Below the pieces are notes generated by a model. That model saw nothing but the letters and a program-made list of their open reading frames with translations, did no database searches and was not told the DNA's origin. A DNA stretch of 64,000 nt from Nansenia antarctica (Eukaryota > Chordata > Actinopteri > Argentiniformes > Microstomatidae), in assembly GCA_963989245.1 (NCBI GenBank), contig OZ022341.1:77805642-77869641 (forward strand), given 5' to 3'. The translations under genes and the position numbers were made by a program. Shown one piece after another: positions 13,338-21,429 of the stretch (its first letter is position 1; each line of letters starts with the position of its first letter).

Positions 13338-15628
13338 AAACATCCCTTTGAAGGTTTACTTGGGGGAAACAGTGCCCAAAAGCCCCAAAAAACGAGTCTA
13401 ACTCTGGAGTCTGGACAGAAGTGAGATGGAGCCACTGACTCACATGGTCTGACATGTTCCCAGACTCCTCCACGTCTCGTTCACACAGCCTTGCTTCTAC
13501 TCCACCGTCCTCAGACTGCAACCATGACAACACAACACATATCAGAGAGAGAGGGGCAACATTGATGTTTTTATGGGCCTCAACTAGTGTTGTTCCGATA
13601 CCGATACTAGTATCGGCATGGCCACCGATACGCACAAAAATGCTGGTATCGGTATCGGCGAGTACTTTACAAGAACGCAAGTTTTTACAAAAACTTTACG
13701 AGTTTTACAAAGGTTTTGAGCAGTGCCAGACTAAGTGTTAGCAATAATTTTACATCGAGGTGAGTATGCGGCTCAAAAAACATGTTTTTTTGTTTTGTTT
13801 TTTCAAACGCTGTGGTATCGGATCGGTACTCGGTATCGGCAAGTACTGCACGGTCAGGTATCGGTATCGGGATCAAAAAATGGTATCGGAACAACACTAG
13901 CCTCAACAACAACCCTGGTGGTTCTGTGGCGAATGGCTGTGTTCTAAAACACGTTCTACAACAGCATGTTTGGATACTGGATTCTGATTGGCTAGCAACA
14001 GTGGTAAATATCTCAACAACCCACTGTTCAGACTGCATTTCCAGTATCAATGTTCCCTTGTTTATGGGACTATGATGTTATCATTCCCTTGTTTATGGGA
14101 CTATATTCTGTGGCGGAAGAATATGTATTTTGAAACGATTAATGATTGTAAATACATGAATTTAATGTTACAACTGTGTATTTATTTTTTATATTATGTG
14201 GTGGCTGTTGTAGAAAAGCAATTTACTATTCGAGGGCGGGGGTTGTGGAGTCATTTACCACAGGGTACATTTTCCTACTCGACTTCGCCTCGTGCCACAA
14301 CCCTGTATCAGTGGTAAATGAGTCCACAACCCCCTTCCTCTCATGGTGAATTGCTTCCTTCTTGTACTCTAATCTAGAGTATCTATACGGTATTACACTC
14401 TAGATACAGTGCAGGAACGCATTGTGGAACACAGCCAATGTCTCACAGCCAATGTCTCACATCCATTGATGTGGGCCACAGAGGAGAGCAACTGCTATTC
14501 CTAAGATGGATTTTATAATATTTTGTTGTCTGTTTTTATGATGTTTTATTCTCCAGTTGTGTAACCTTGTACTTGTACTGGTGGTGTGCTTCTATCTTGG
14601 CCAGGCTGGTCTCACTCAAAAAAGATAAAAAATCTCAAGGGACCTCCCAGGTTAAATAAAGGTTAAATAAAAATAAAAATAAAATAAAGAAATAAAAAGC
14701 TCAACCTTCTCCTCACCTTGCTGTCAGAGTACACTGCGTCTGTGTCGTCTCTTGAATAGGGGTGATAGAGTTTGGCCCCCTCCTCGTCTGCATCATCCTC
14801 CTCCTCCTCGTCCAGGTCCTCCAGCCAGCTGCGCTGTCCTGACGTTGTCATGGCAACTGGCTCCACCCCCTCACGGTGCACACGGTCACCAGACTTCATA
14901 TAAAAAAAATATTATTTAATAATAATGACCAGATTGTAAGCAACCACTTGTGGCATTCCAAGTGCACTCACTCATATACAAGAAGTATACTAATATAGTA
15001 ATATAATATTAATATAATATACTAAGAAGTAGGGATGGGGTTAGATTGATCAACGTAACAGTATTGACTAGTTAATCAGGGGACCTTCACCATACCCTGC
15101 ACAAAAATAGGGACTCAACAAAGATTATTTTTTTTAAAGACCATTAGGCACAAATGGTTTCAAATCTACACACAGTTGGAAAAGCTAAAACGACTTAATC
15201 ATTTAGCAATTACTTAATTACAAAATGGAGTTGGACCCATCCCTACAAAGAATGGATATAATAAAGGACAGCATCCCTACCCATGATCCTCTACAACCTC
15301 AGACCTTACCTTCTGATCTTTGTCTGTGACGCTACCAGTCTTCATAGGAGGGATGTCAGAGCCCAGGCCCAATCTCCTCCTCTTTGCTGCTGCAAATGCT
15401 GGGGAACAGAGAATTCATATTCATACATTCATACATGCAAATGTGCTTAGGTTAACTTTTATAGCCTGTGTCTGCTCACTGTTTCTGTTGCTTGTTTGTT
15501 GTTATTTTATGTTGTATATTGTATGTTTTTATACTGTATGTGGTGTCTTTTTAATTAAGGTCTGCTTTTCTTGGCCAGGGCTCATTTGATCTGTCTCAAT
15601 ATGACTACACTGGTTAAATAAAGGATTC

Positions 15629-15685
<57 letters not shown>

Positions 15686-18600
15686 TTGTAGATTGTCTTC
15701 CACCTAAGCATGTGTGTAACATTTCAATACTGACCGGTTTCCATCGCTATGTCTGTAGTAAAGCTGGCCGTGGGCTCTGTGGGGTTGACTGGCACAATGG
15801 GTGACTCTATGCACCTCATCTGAAACACAACCAGTCATGGAATCATGTGGTTATGAAGTAGTTCATGTTAAAATGTGATAGGAATGTACAGTGGCCTCCA
15901 TAAATATTAGGACATTTAGGCATTTTTTCTTCTTTTGGCCCTAACACTCCAACGATTACTATGAGGTTTATAGTGTATAGTGCTCCTATTTTCATGCCAC
16001 CAAAAGTATAGGGATAGATTCATAATATGTCCAAATTAAGCAGTCATGTTGAGCAATCAGTCTGGCTGAAGTCTGTGACCCATAGAGATATGGAGTTAAA
16101 TGGTAAATGGACTCCACTTATATAGCGCCTTTATCCAAAGCGCTTTACAACGGCCTCTCATTCAACCAGATACATCAGTCAAGCCAACTGTCCGAATATT
16201 TTTGCTGCCATGTAATAGGGGGACTATGTATAAAAAAAGTGTGTTTCATTTTGAAATTATGAAACCAATATGTACACAAGTAGCCTCAAATAAAAGGTGA
16301 GAACCATATAGTAATTGTTTGATTTCAAATAAAACTTTTGGTGTATCGAGCCAAAAGAGGAAATGATTCACTGTCCCAATACTTATGCAGGGCACTGTAC
16401 ACAAGCTTGAATGGTTGAATATACAGATTTGTCAAGTTAACAAATCAATTCAATATACTCAGAAAGATTACAAACATAAGGAATGTGAGCAATGTTTACT
16501 GTTGTATTTACATCAACAGCCATAATTACATGAACAGCTATGTCAACCTGGTGAATGTGCCATTCATTATCCATGTTTTTAAGAGACCCACCTGTGTCGG
16601 AGGAGGTCTGTTCATGGTCTTGCGAGCACGATGTATCTTTGGAGGGGTGGCAGAGACGGGTGGAGGAGAGGAGGAGGGAGCGGGGAGTAGAGATTTACTG
16701 ACAGGCCCAGAGACACTCATCTTGGCTCTACCAGGAGGAGACGCTGAGAAGAGGGAGAGCGAAGAGGAGGAGGAGGAGGATGTGGACGGAAGGGTCTTTG
16801 CTGCGTGTCCTGTGAAGAAGTAAACAATGTTCAAGGGCCTCCTAGATTAAACAGATAATAATAATAATAATAATAATAACAATAATAATAATAACAATAA
16901 TAATAATAATAATAATAATAATACATTAGACTTTTACATTAGGCTTTTCTAGACACTCAAAAACGCTTTACAAACTTTGTAAGGATTGAGTAGTAAAATA
17001 AAAAGAAATAAATAAATAAATAAAAGAAAGTATAGGGGTCTAATTAATTTTTTGATTACTAAATCTAAGTCTAAGTGTCTTTGTAGGACAATCTACTCTG
17101 GATACTGCAATTACACCTAGATTTCGGGTGGAGAAGCGGCGAAAACAAGCAACGCCAGCGTCCTCTCTCGACCGGCATTTTTTGAAAAGTGATGACCACA
17201 ACAACATGACAGATGACAACAAACACATAAAAGAAAGAGAAAAAACTAAAGCTGGCAACAGGAACTAGACACACACAAACAAATTAATTTCTAACAAGTC
17301 ATTGTGGACACATGAAGGATGCATATTTACCTGCAAGGGCTCTGCCTGACACACACAGAGAGGAGGCCAGAGAGGAGGCCAGCCTTTCACTCTCCTCTCC
17401 TCCTTTCAGTCCATCCCTCTCTACCTGCTGCAATAGTGCTGGAGACAGCATCCCACCCATGGCCTCCGTCTCCTTGGTAACCACTGTTGCAGTGGTACTT
17501 GAATTACCTTGGGGACGTTTAACATATCTCAATCAATCTAAACAGGATAACTGTAAGATGAACGCTGATGCCTCCACAACTTTGAGAATTCCACTATTCT
17601 CCCAACGTACATACCTCGATCTAAGTGTCTCACTTCAGGGTCCATTTCCAATGCATCACTGTCAGACAACTCCTGGTAGGATAGACAAACCATATCAAAC
17701 ACATGGTGAAATAGTAAGTAAGTAGTAAGTCATGTTTATTGATATAGCACATTTTACAACGACAAAAACAGCCGCCCAAAGTGCTTAACAGAAAACGTAA
17801 AAGAGAAACAACAGATAAAAAATACCCTTAAAAACAAGGTGCAACACAAAATACAAGTGCAGAAATAAAAGTACAGTAGTAAGTGATGACAGCTTTTAAA
17901 AACTAGTTGTTGGTGATGAAGACATACTGATAAATGCACCCCAGTGCTCCCCAACTGTGCACTGATTAAACTTTCCAAAGTAATAACAGAATGCATGCAA
18001 ATTAATTGCAAGAGCATACGCATATAAACTCGTATAAACTGGAGGAGTCAAGATCGGGCAATGAGGGATTTTTTTTACGGTGAACCAAAAATCTTGGTTC
18101 CCAGATTTCAGTTACAGGTAAAGAAGGGCAGTTCTATGCTCCATGTCTTAAGTGAGTGCATGAGTGCATGTCTTCAGGTTAGGTCTTAAGACGACTTAAG
18201 ACATCTTGACAGACAAAGATGTCTTATTTTGGTTAATTAAGACATCTAAGACATCTCAAGACAAGGTGATGGCTGGGTATGTACTTTACTTTCACGCATG
18301 ATTCTGATTCCGCACAATTGAATGTAGCCTAGTCTCGTGCACAGCTGCAGGTTGCATTGCCACTGACAGGGACACTCGACCACACTACACACGGATGCAC
18401 CGACATTCTGCACTGGTTGAAGCGATGGAGCATGTATTTTTACATCAGGATTATCGGTTTGCAATGTATGCAATGTATGCAATGTATGCAATGTTTGCAA
18501 TGTTTGCAATGTATGCAATGTTTGGAGGATATCGGTTTGCAATGTTGCATTGTGCAGATAACGCGAACCAGCCCCATGCATTGTTCACGAGAGAGGAGGT

Positions 18601-18835
18601 GGAGCGAGCCCTCTGTTGAAGCTTAGCTGCAGGACAGCTATTTTAGCTAAGCAAGTAAGTCCAAACGATACTTTTACGCCAGTCAGTAAAAGACAAAACA
18701 ACTTGTAAAACATTGCATTTCAGATATGCATGGCTTTAGGCTCGAGAAAATGAATGACTGATTTGCTCGGGGAAACTGTTGTTGTTCCCCCAAAATGTTT
18801 TTACCAACCTTGGTCGTTTTCTCAGACGCCGACAT
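196..18835 (-). CDS. ehmt2: EHMT2/G9a histone H3K9 methyltransferase, N-terminal two thirds (21 coding exons; SET domain off the left edge)
   Basis: EHMT2 is the nuclear H3K9 mono/dimethyltransferase that works with EHMT1. Exons in transcript order: 18835-18809, 17672-17615, 17507-17331, 16809-16592, 15819-15735, 15398-15310, 14893-14717, 13515-13444, 13184-13064, 12898-12791, 12274-12138, 11587-11444, 8414-8086, 7556-7326, 6673-6591, 5655-5549, 3854-3732, 2973-2872, 2503-2399, 1903-1749, 363-196. All junctions are GT-AG and all phases join without a stop, giving 2816 nt or about 939 residues. Domains: a Ser/Pro-rich N terminus with an ARKT motif near residue 151, an acidic tract (exon 14717-14893), a Cys-rich module (residues about 379-520), and ankyrin repeats (about 660-930). 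The last visible residues (RTEKIISR) directly precede the pre-SET in G9a. Start: the ATG at 18835 gives MSASEKTTK; the first donor (gttggt) is weak. The position next to zbtb12, nelfe and skic2 favours EHMT2 over EHMT1. Confidence 0.93.
600..1052 (+). mobile_element. L2-like LINE 3' end with ATT repeat tail
   Basis: This is a fragment of the C terminus of a LINE ORF2 plus its 3' UTR. Broken reading frames show TLHWLPVKFRIDFKILLLVYKAL, then RALRSSDAGFLCVPHVQKKR and YAPRLWNALPVYIRDA, the usual post-RT segment of L2/CR1-like LINEs. It ends in a tail with AAAAGTGCTATACAAATAAA followed by (ATT)n. Related copies lie at 3246-3682, 10424-10600 and 44405-44800. It sits in the last visible ehmt2 intron. 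Confidence 0.75.
1053..1737. mobile_element. piggyBac-like non-autonomous element (TTAA-flanked)
   Basis: Near-identical inverted ends, TTAACTCATTGACTGCCA at the left and its inverse TGGCAGTCAAAGAGTTAA at the right, both include TTAA, the piggyBac target duplication. The left end contains a tandem duplication of about 40 bp around the palindrome GACGCCAATTGGCGTC (near 1075 and 1118). No transposase is seen, so it is a MITE-like passenger in the ehmt2 intron. It inserted directly at the end of the LINE (ATT)n tail. Confidence 0.7.
2766..2813. repeat. ehmt2: CA microsatellite in ehmt2 intron
   Basis: Uninterrupted (CA)n tract of about 48 bp located 58 bp downstream, in transcript terms, of the donor of the exon at 2872-2973. 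Another (CA)n lies at 4207-4246. Potentially polymorphic; no coding content. Confidence 0.85.
3021..3195 (-). mobile_element. Fragment of CAGGGTTCC-type hAT-like MITE
   Basis: Starts CAGGGTTCCTACAAGTTTCA and matches, as reverse complement, the right part of the complete element at 50574-50929 (shared tract around TAGACCTATTCGCGATACCA and the following bases). Only one end is present, so it is a truncated copy. A GTAA tetranucleotide run precedes it (2983-3019). Confidence 0.55.
3246..3682 (-). mobile_element. L2-like LINE 3' end, inverted copy with internal tandem repeats
   Basis: Reverse-oriented relative of 600-1052: the tail (TTATTTGTATAGCGCTTTTT) comes first, then the antisense of the LINE ORF2 C terminus. 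At about 3527-3680 a 38-bp unit reading AGACCTGAGAGCTCTATTGG and onward is repeated four times, a local minisatellite born inside the LINE sequence. It ends about 50 bp before the donor of the ehmt2 exon at 3732-3854. Confidence 0.7.
3933..5344. mobile_element. hAT-like element with CAGTGTTTCCTC ends, holding a LINE fragment
   Basis: Inverted ends CAGTGTTTCCTC and GAGGAAACACTG bound about 1.4 kb. Much of the interior (about 3950-4420 and 4840-5320) reappears as reverse complement inside the element at 8531-9664. The middle (4430-4830) is an extra insertion containing LINE endonuclease sequence. No intact transposase is seen, and the flanking 8-bp duplication is not clear, so the superfamily call rests on the ends. 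Confidence 0.55.
4430..4680 (-). pseudogene. LINE ORF2 endonuclease fragment
   Basis: The minus strand reads MGNVNSLPNKCDELEALLMH and later CSLMCFSESWLNDNIADSCVE, the N-terminal APE-type endonuclease signature of L2/CR1-like LINEs (N-SL-NK-DEL and FSESWL). The frame then runs out into unrelated sequence, so it is a 5' fragment of a LINE open frame nested in the hAT-like element. Confidence 0.65.
5836..5975 (+). mobile_element. LINE 3' tail with ACTT repeats
   Basis: Contains GTTAAGCACTTTGGGCGGCT and a TGCTCTATAAATAAA tail followed by (TACT)n. The same tail occurs in reverse at 17720-17875. This format (AAGCACTTT, CTATAAATAAA and a short tandem tail) is typical of fish LINE 3' ends. No coding sequence remains. 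Confidence 0.55.
6228..6558. mobile_element. MITE with CAGGGTTGGACATTAACGG ends
   Basis: Inverted ends (CAGGGTT-GACATTAACGGTTGCCCG at left, its complement at the right) enclose a long internal hairpin. Bases around 6305-6395 are repeated in reverse at about 6390-6480. Close copies lie at 30047-30362 and 46303-46520. The central region, CGGACGGCGCAGGCGCCAGA with its complement, would fold into a stable stem. Non-coding, hAT-like by its ends. Confidence 0.6.
6887..7067. mobile_element. CAGGGTTCCCAC-type MITE (short copy)
   Basis: About 180 bp bounded by CAGGGTTCCCACACC and CGTGGGAAACCTG, with TATATA on both sides. Longer relatives are 9870-10246 and 32710-32957. The internal TCAAATTCACAAACTTTCAA tract is shared by all three. 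Non-coding. Confidence 0.6.
7130..7266. repeat. Minisatellite, about 30-bp GGCTAATGAGGCTAACTAGTTA unit
   Basis: Four to five imperfect tandem copies of a GGCTAATGAG-GCTAACTAGTTAG-GCTAG motif immediately downstream, in ehmt2 sense, of the exon ending at 7326. Intronic, no coding content. Confidence 0.75.
7326..8414 (-). CDS. ehmt2: ehmt2 exons for the Cys-rich end and Pro/Gly-rich linker
   Basis: Two exons, 8414-8086 (329 nt) and 7556-7326 (231 nt). The first begins GTFLECCPDQRIAHRFHRGC and contains CPHCGEDASEAQEVTIP, the second half of the G9a Cys-rich module with its Cys/His pairs. A low-complexity Ala/Pro/Ser/Thr linker follows. The second carries ARMRGC and SVGPSLCLPNGKP, also recognisable in mammalian G9a. 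A Gly-rich insertion (GGGRGRGGLG) widens the loop between the His-rich and CPHC parts. Both exons are very GC-rich compared with the surrounding introns. Confidence 0.9.
7640..7944. mobile_element. piggyBac-like MITE (AACACTAGAACAGCC family)
   Basis: The left end TAACACTAGAACAGCCATGA and the right end CACGGCTGTTCTTAAG match the ends of the larger element at 53238-54751, as does the interior (ACTTTTCCTAGATGTGTGCG). The TTAA is degraded here. It is a small non-autonomous copy in the ehmt2 intron. Confidence 0.6.
8531..9664. mobile_element. hAT-type element with perfect 8-bp target duplication GTAATAAT
   Basis: Ends TAGGGTTGGGTACC and GGTACCCAACCCTA are 14-bp perfect inverted repeats, flanked by GTAATAAT at 8523-8530 and 9665-9672. 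About 50 bp at each end is GGTACC-rich. The centre (8690-9560) is the reverse complement of large parts of 3950-5320, so this element carries or captured another element's interior. No intact transposase. Confidence 0.75.
9870..10246. mobile_element. CAGGGTTCCCAC-type MITE (long copy)
   Basis: Bounded by CAGGGTTCCCACACCTTCTG and ACCCGTGGGAAC. Same family as 6887-7067 and 32710-32957. Contains AT-rich and GA-repeat sequence and no open frame of note. Confidence 0.6.
10255..10600 (-). mobile_element. SINE fragment followed by L2-like LINE fragment
   Basis: 10255-10390 matches the SINE at 33662-33858 (GAGTGGGGCAGTCCCACTCA, GACAGGAAGGATG, CGACGCTTAACCCACTACGC). Read in reverse it has a tRNA-like head. 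10424-10600 is an inverted piece of the L2-like family also seen at 600-1052 (antisense of the VPHVQKKRFGEAAF region). Confidence 0.6.
10623..11325. mobile_element. TIR element (TGTGGTGGCCTGGGAAAACC ends) with nested repeat
   Basis: Inverted ends TGTGTGGTGGCCTGGGAAAA and TTTTCCCAGGCCACCACACA lie about 700 bp apart, flanked by TA-rich sequence. A GATA run and a TTTATTTGTCATTGCTACAG repeat (10707-10915; relatives at 24676, 38030 and 43832) are nested within. No transposase frame is present; the superfamily is undetermined. Confidence 0.6.
11444..12274 (-). CDS. ehmt2: ehmt2 exons for the Cys-rich module, first half
   Basis: Exons 12274-12138 (137 nt) and 11587-11444 (144 nt). They encode LEELPLCSCRMEAP, ANRLCMATES, LAGCTNSIVKGETMRPSSR and CCPGCGYF, which is the run of Cys/His residues between the acidic region and ankyrin repeats of G9a. 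The donor of the first exon (at 12137) lies directly in a GT/CA microsatellite (12106-12137), and a second CA tract (12277-12327) abuts its acceptor, so the exon is framed by microsatellites on both sides. Confidence 0.92.
11860..12065. repeat. GA-rich tract with GAACCAGG punctuations
   Basis: Polypurine GA/GGGAGA repeat of about 200 bp interrupted four to five times by AACCAGG, in the ehmt2 intron between the exons at 11587 and 12138. It produces spurious long open frames on both strands. No gene. Confidence 0.8.
13064..13515 (-). CDS. ehmt2: ehmt2 exons encoding the NMSDH-SSESDPQ basic region
   Basis: Exon 13515-13444 (72 nt) ends ...ESGNMSDH, and exon 13184-13064 (121 nt) continues SSESDPQRRGQRTKGKSESP and a WTRPGRGKGR stretch. 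In mammalian G9a the matching segment is ESGNQSDRSGSSGRRKAKKK followed by WVKPSRKRRKR, so the order and character agree. I chose the donor at 13063 (gtgagtgg) because it gives the phase needed by the next exon (12898-12791, EYTEVPLGSLDI). Confidence 0.85.
13585..13899. mobile_element. hAT-type MITE with perfect target duplication GCCTCAAC
   Basis: 315 bp with 16-bp inverted ends TAGTGTTGTTCCGATA / TATCGGAACAACACTA and GCCTCAAC at 13577-13584 and 13900-13907. The interior is rich in GATACCGAT-type motifs. Intact boundaries suggest a fairly recent insertion in the ehmt2 intron. Confidence 0.8.
13930..14460. other. ehmt2: Intronic sequence, possible decayed MITE
   Basis: GAATGGCTGTGTTC near 13930 is mirrored by GAACACAGCCAATG near 14425, and a second inverted pair (GTTGTGGAGTCATTTACCAC and GTGGTAAATGAGTCCACAAC) lies at 14242 and 14312. 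These suggest an old TIR element. No coding sequence. Confidence 0.4.
14555..14695 (+). mobile_element. LINE 3' tail
   Basis: Contains TCTTGGCCAGGCTGGTCTCA, AATCTCAAGGGACCTCCCAG and GTTAAATAAAGGTTAAATAA followed by AAAAT repeats, a common fish LINE 3' end. A related tail with (AAT)n is at 15560-15684. Both lie in ehmt2 introns. Confidence 0.55.
14717..18835 (-). CDS. ehmt2: ehmt2 N-terminal exons including the ARKT automethylation-like motif
   Basis: Exons 18835-18809, 17672-17615, 17507-17331, 16809-16592, 15819-15735, 15398-15310 and 14893-14717 encode residues 1 to about 277. The 16809-16592 exon holds GRAKMSVSG and IHRARKTMN. In mammalian G9a the equivalent ARKT lysine is automethylated and bound by chromodomain proteins (established knowledge); here the lysine is at about residue 151. 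The 15398-15310 exon has AKRRRLG, a likely nuclear localisation signal. The 14893-14717 exon is Asp/Glu-rich (DLDEEEEDDADEE). Serial phase agreement supports the chain. Confidence 0.88.
15887..16400. mobile_element. Tc1/mariner-derived MITE with nested SINE tail
   Basis: Ends TACAGTGGCCTCCATAAATA and ATACTTATGCAGGGCACTGTA are imperfect inverted repeats starting and ending with TA, the Tc1/mariner target. About 16098-16165 is a nested SINE 3' part (TATAGCGCCTTTATCCAAAG) like the one at 36190-36240. Non-coding. Confidence 0.65.
16850..17210 (-). mobile_element. L2-like LINE 3' end (inverted) with ATA repeat
   Basis: (ATA)n at 16855-16925, then CTTTTCTAGACACTCAAAAA and a body whose 17040-17190 part is the reverse complement of 51640-51780 (shared AGATTTCGGGTGGAGAAGCG). 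Also related to 29450-29757. No open frame. Confidence 0.6.
17720..17875 (-). mobile_element. LINE 3' tail, inverted copy of 5836-5975
   Basis: Begins with GTAAGTAAGTAGTAAGTCAT and AGCACATTTTACAACGACAA, the reverse complement of the 5836-5975 tail. It lies upstream of the ehmt2 exon at 17615-17672. Confidence 0.55.
18460..18545. repeat. 9-bp tandem repeat (GCAATGTAT)
   Basis: Seven or more copies of GCAATGTAT/GCAATGTTT in a row within ehmt2 intron 1. They create Met-Tyr-Ala repeats in one frame, which is not evidence of a gene. Confidence 0.8.
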
Positions 18836-19010
18836 GTTTCCAATGAGATCTGACGTACAAGACGTCATCACGTCGCGGTCGAACGTCAACGTACAAACGC
18901 TCCTCCCACTACGTGAGAGAAACTGGCTCCAGGTCAGTTTGGCTTCACGTTTTATATGTCGTAGATTATGCAAACCCCCGTATAACAACCGATCCACGGT
19001 CAGAAGCTAG
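18836..19010 (-). promoter_or_regulatory. ehmt2: ehmt2 5' UTR/promoter with five ACGT cores
   Basis: Directly upstream of the ehmt2 ATG (18835), ACGT occurs at 18853, 18862, 18870, 18883 and 18889, five times in 40 bp, in TGACGT/GACGTCA/CACGTC contexts like CREB/ATF or bHLH-ZIP sites. CpGs are dense relative to the flanks. The transcription start itself cannot be placed from sequence. Inference from motif clustering only. Confidence 0.45.
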
Positions 19011-19487
19011 ATGAGATGACCCGTTGTCGTGTGTTTTGTAGGGCGGAATTGGCAGTGACGTTGCGAAGGGAACACGGCCGTTTGTTATCTTTGTTGTTGT
19101 CACGGGAAATGAGTATGTAGCTAGGCTCTTCTGGAAAACAAGGCTAAACTAACAAAGTTATACACACAACGAATGCCTGGTTAGTAGCAGCTAGTTTATA
19201 GTTAGTTATTGGAGGACAACATATTTAAGAAGAACGGTTAATGGCAGGTAAGCAAACATCAACACATGAACTTTAAGCTAGGCACTGCTACTGGTTTTTG
19301 TCAGTTAAAAGAAGGTCATGCTAGCTGGCTAGCTAAGCTAAACAGCCTGTCTGTGTGTCGGTTGGTCGTTAGAAGGCAGTGGAAGTCAGCCAGCGACACA
19401 CACATTTGGACAACCACAGCCCCCTTAGCGCCATCATCATAGCAGCTTGATTGCTAACGAGATACGAAAACCTGCTTCACCTGGGGG

Positions 19488-19640
19488 GTATTCCATCAAC
19501 GTCTCTAAAGGAACAATCCAGGCTTATTTTGATTTTTGATCTCGCGAGATTTACCAAAAAATCCAGTCTTATTTTGATAACTCTCGCGAGATTTATCGAA
19601 ATAACTAGCCTGTATTTTTCATTCTCGACGTTGATGGAAT
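19488..19640. mobile_element. Small MITE (TATTCCATCAACG ends)
   Basis: GGTATTCCATCAACGTCTCT near 19488 and CGACGTTGATGGAATATTCT near 19626 form inverted ends about 150 bp apart, with CTCGCGAGATTTA repeated inside. A second right end (CGACGTTGATGGAATATCCT) lies near 20592, after the BED-finger fragment. Confidence 0.55.
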
Positions 19641-19959
19641 ATTCTCCTGCAGTCATCATTCATGCAGTAGTAATTCATACAGTAGCAGGGGGGGTCGACA
19701 CACTGGCGGTCCTTGGGTCGAATCTGACAGGCGAACTGATTTAATGCTATTTGTTTACATCGTAATTTAAAGAGTCGTCTTCAGCAAAAAGACAGTTCCG
19801 CCTACCAATGGTATCACATTGCTCAAGCCAACCAACGACTTCTAGCCAATCGGAGGCAGAGTAGTGGGGCGGGCCTTAAGAAGTTTGAATGAGTGTAATG
19901 TTAGCTTGTAGCGACGTTCGCTTTTAGCAGCCCGCTATCTCTAGTAAGAGTCTATTTAA

Positions 19960-20502
19960 ATGGAAGCCAAGTTTCTTAAACCTGGCGAAGACACAGCTAT
20001 ACTAGAACGGGGAGTAAAGAATAAATGGCGCTGGGCATGGATAGAGGAGAGTAGTGACGGGAAGCCTTATGGGACGTGGTGCCTCAAACTGAGGGAGCCG
20101 GGTGCTTGTTTCTGTACGCCGTGCTCGAAGAGACTCCTCTACGGCAGCAGGGGGAAGAAGGTTATTGCTCAACATGCCTCAGATCCCGGTCACCAAGCGT
20201 CGGTTCGACATGCCTCAGATCCCGGTCACCAAGCGTCGGTCCGACATGCCTCAGATCCCGGTCACCAAGCGTCGGCTCGACATGCCTCAGATCCCGGTCA
20301 CCAAGCGTCGGCTCGACGTGCCTCAGATCCCGGTCACCAAGCGTCGGTTCGAGCGCTTGCTCATACAACAACCTTGCTGGGAGCGACGGCTACAGGTACC
20401 ACTTCATCTTCAATGACCGACCGTGTTTGCGAGCAAAAGATCCGAGTGTGCGCGTTTATAGCTGAACAACCACAGCCCCCTGAGCGCCATCTATCTATCT
20501 AG
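19960..20502 (+). pseudogene. Fragment of BED-finger transposon-type gene with 5-fold repeated finger end
   Basis: The frame starts MEAKFLKPGEDTAILERGVK and reaches CFCTPCSKRLLYGSRGKKVI followed by AQHASDPGH, a BED-like Cys2-His2 finger. The 12-residue unit HASDPGHQASVR, from 36-bp DNA repeats at 20173-20352, is then present five times, after which similarity stops. A 35-bp piece of the same gene (GTGACGGGAAGCCTTATGGG) recurs at 25395-25427 inside the degenerate hAT element of the zbtb12 intron. Probably a domesticated or transposon-derived fragment; a working gene is not supported. Confidence 0.5.
20173..20352. repeat. 36-bp tandem repeat, five copies
   Basis: The unit starts CATGCCTCAGATCCCGGTCA. 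Copies start at 20173, 20209, 20245, 20281 and 20317 with only one or two substitutions each. Being a multiple of three, the repeat keeps the reading frame and multiplies the His-x5-His half of the BED-like finger. Confidence 0.9.
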
Positions 20503-21429
20503 CAATCATTAGCAGCTTGATCGCTAACAAGATCGAAAACCTGCTTCTCTCGCGAGATTTATCGAAATAAGCCTGTATTTTTTTCATTATCGACGTTGAT
20601 GGAATATCCTCCTGCAGTCATCATTCATAGAATGTCGAATGTTCTTTTTGTTCAACCAATATTCAACAAAACAAGTTCAGAGGTCCTAATAAGCGTGATA
20701 AACGACCATATACAGTGAATTGTATTCAATTTTAGGAGTACAAGTGTTGCCGTGTTGATACCAGTAACGTGTTTTTAATCATGTTAAACCCCAGTACGTT
20801 TCCACATGCATTTACAGAACAGGGAGGCTGACTGTAAGGCTTTATAGCTGACTGTATGTGAGTGAATAACCTTACTCAACAGCCCAAAGGTTGCCAAGGC
20901 CAAGCCATGTCTGAGAACACTTCAAGGTTAGCCTACATCTTATCTGATTAACTAGAATGAGAATGTGGGTTAACAGTCACATGCATGTTCCTGTTGAGTA
21001 CATCACAGTAAGTAAGTAAGTAAGTGAGTCTATGCAAATATCCAAGCATTGTGTCAACTGGATGATCATTATTGGTTAAACTCCTACTCATGAGTCATCC
21101 TTTGATATAGCTGAAATTGGGATTGACCCATTTCAATGTACGAAAATGATCAAAGTCATCATGGATACCAGGGATTACTCTCATTGTATCCCTCCCATTG
21201 CTCTCTGAATAGAGTACGCCAGTCATGTCTGAGGAGTAGAACCAGAGTGTTTCCAGACCAAGGAAAAACTCTGGGCCCTAGTTTTTAAGTTAGGCCTTAT
21301 GTTCAGGAAGTTTCTCGACACTTCAGGAGTGGAGCGGAGGGACCAGTTGCTGCTCTGTCCCTCTCTCAAACCCCTCTGCATCTCCACCCCATAGGGGCCT
21401 AATTAAGGTAGTGCTGGGGACACATGGGA

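Noticed and set aside
20173..20352. Regular 36-bp repeats resembling a CRISPR array
   Set aside because: The copies are directly adjacent with no spacers, they keep a reading frame, and the genome is eukaryotic. It is an ordinary tandem repeat.
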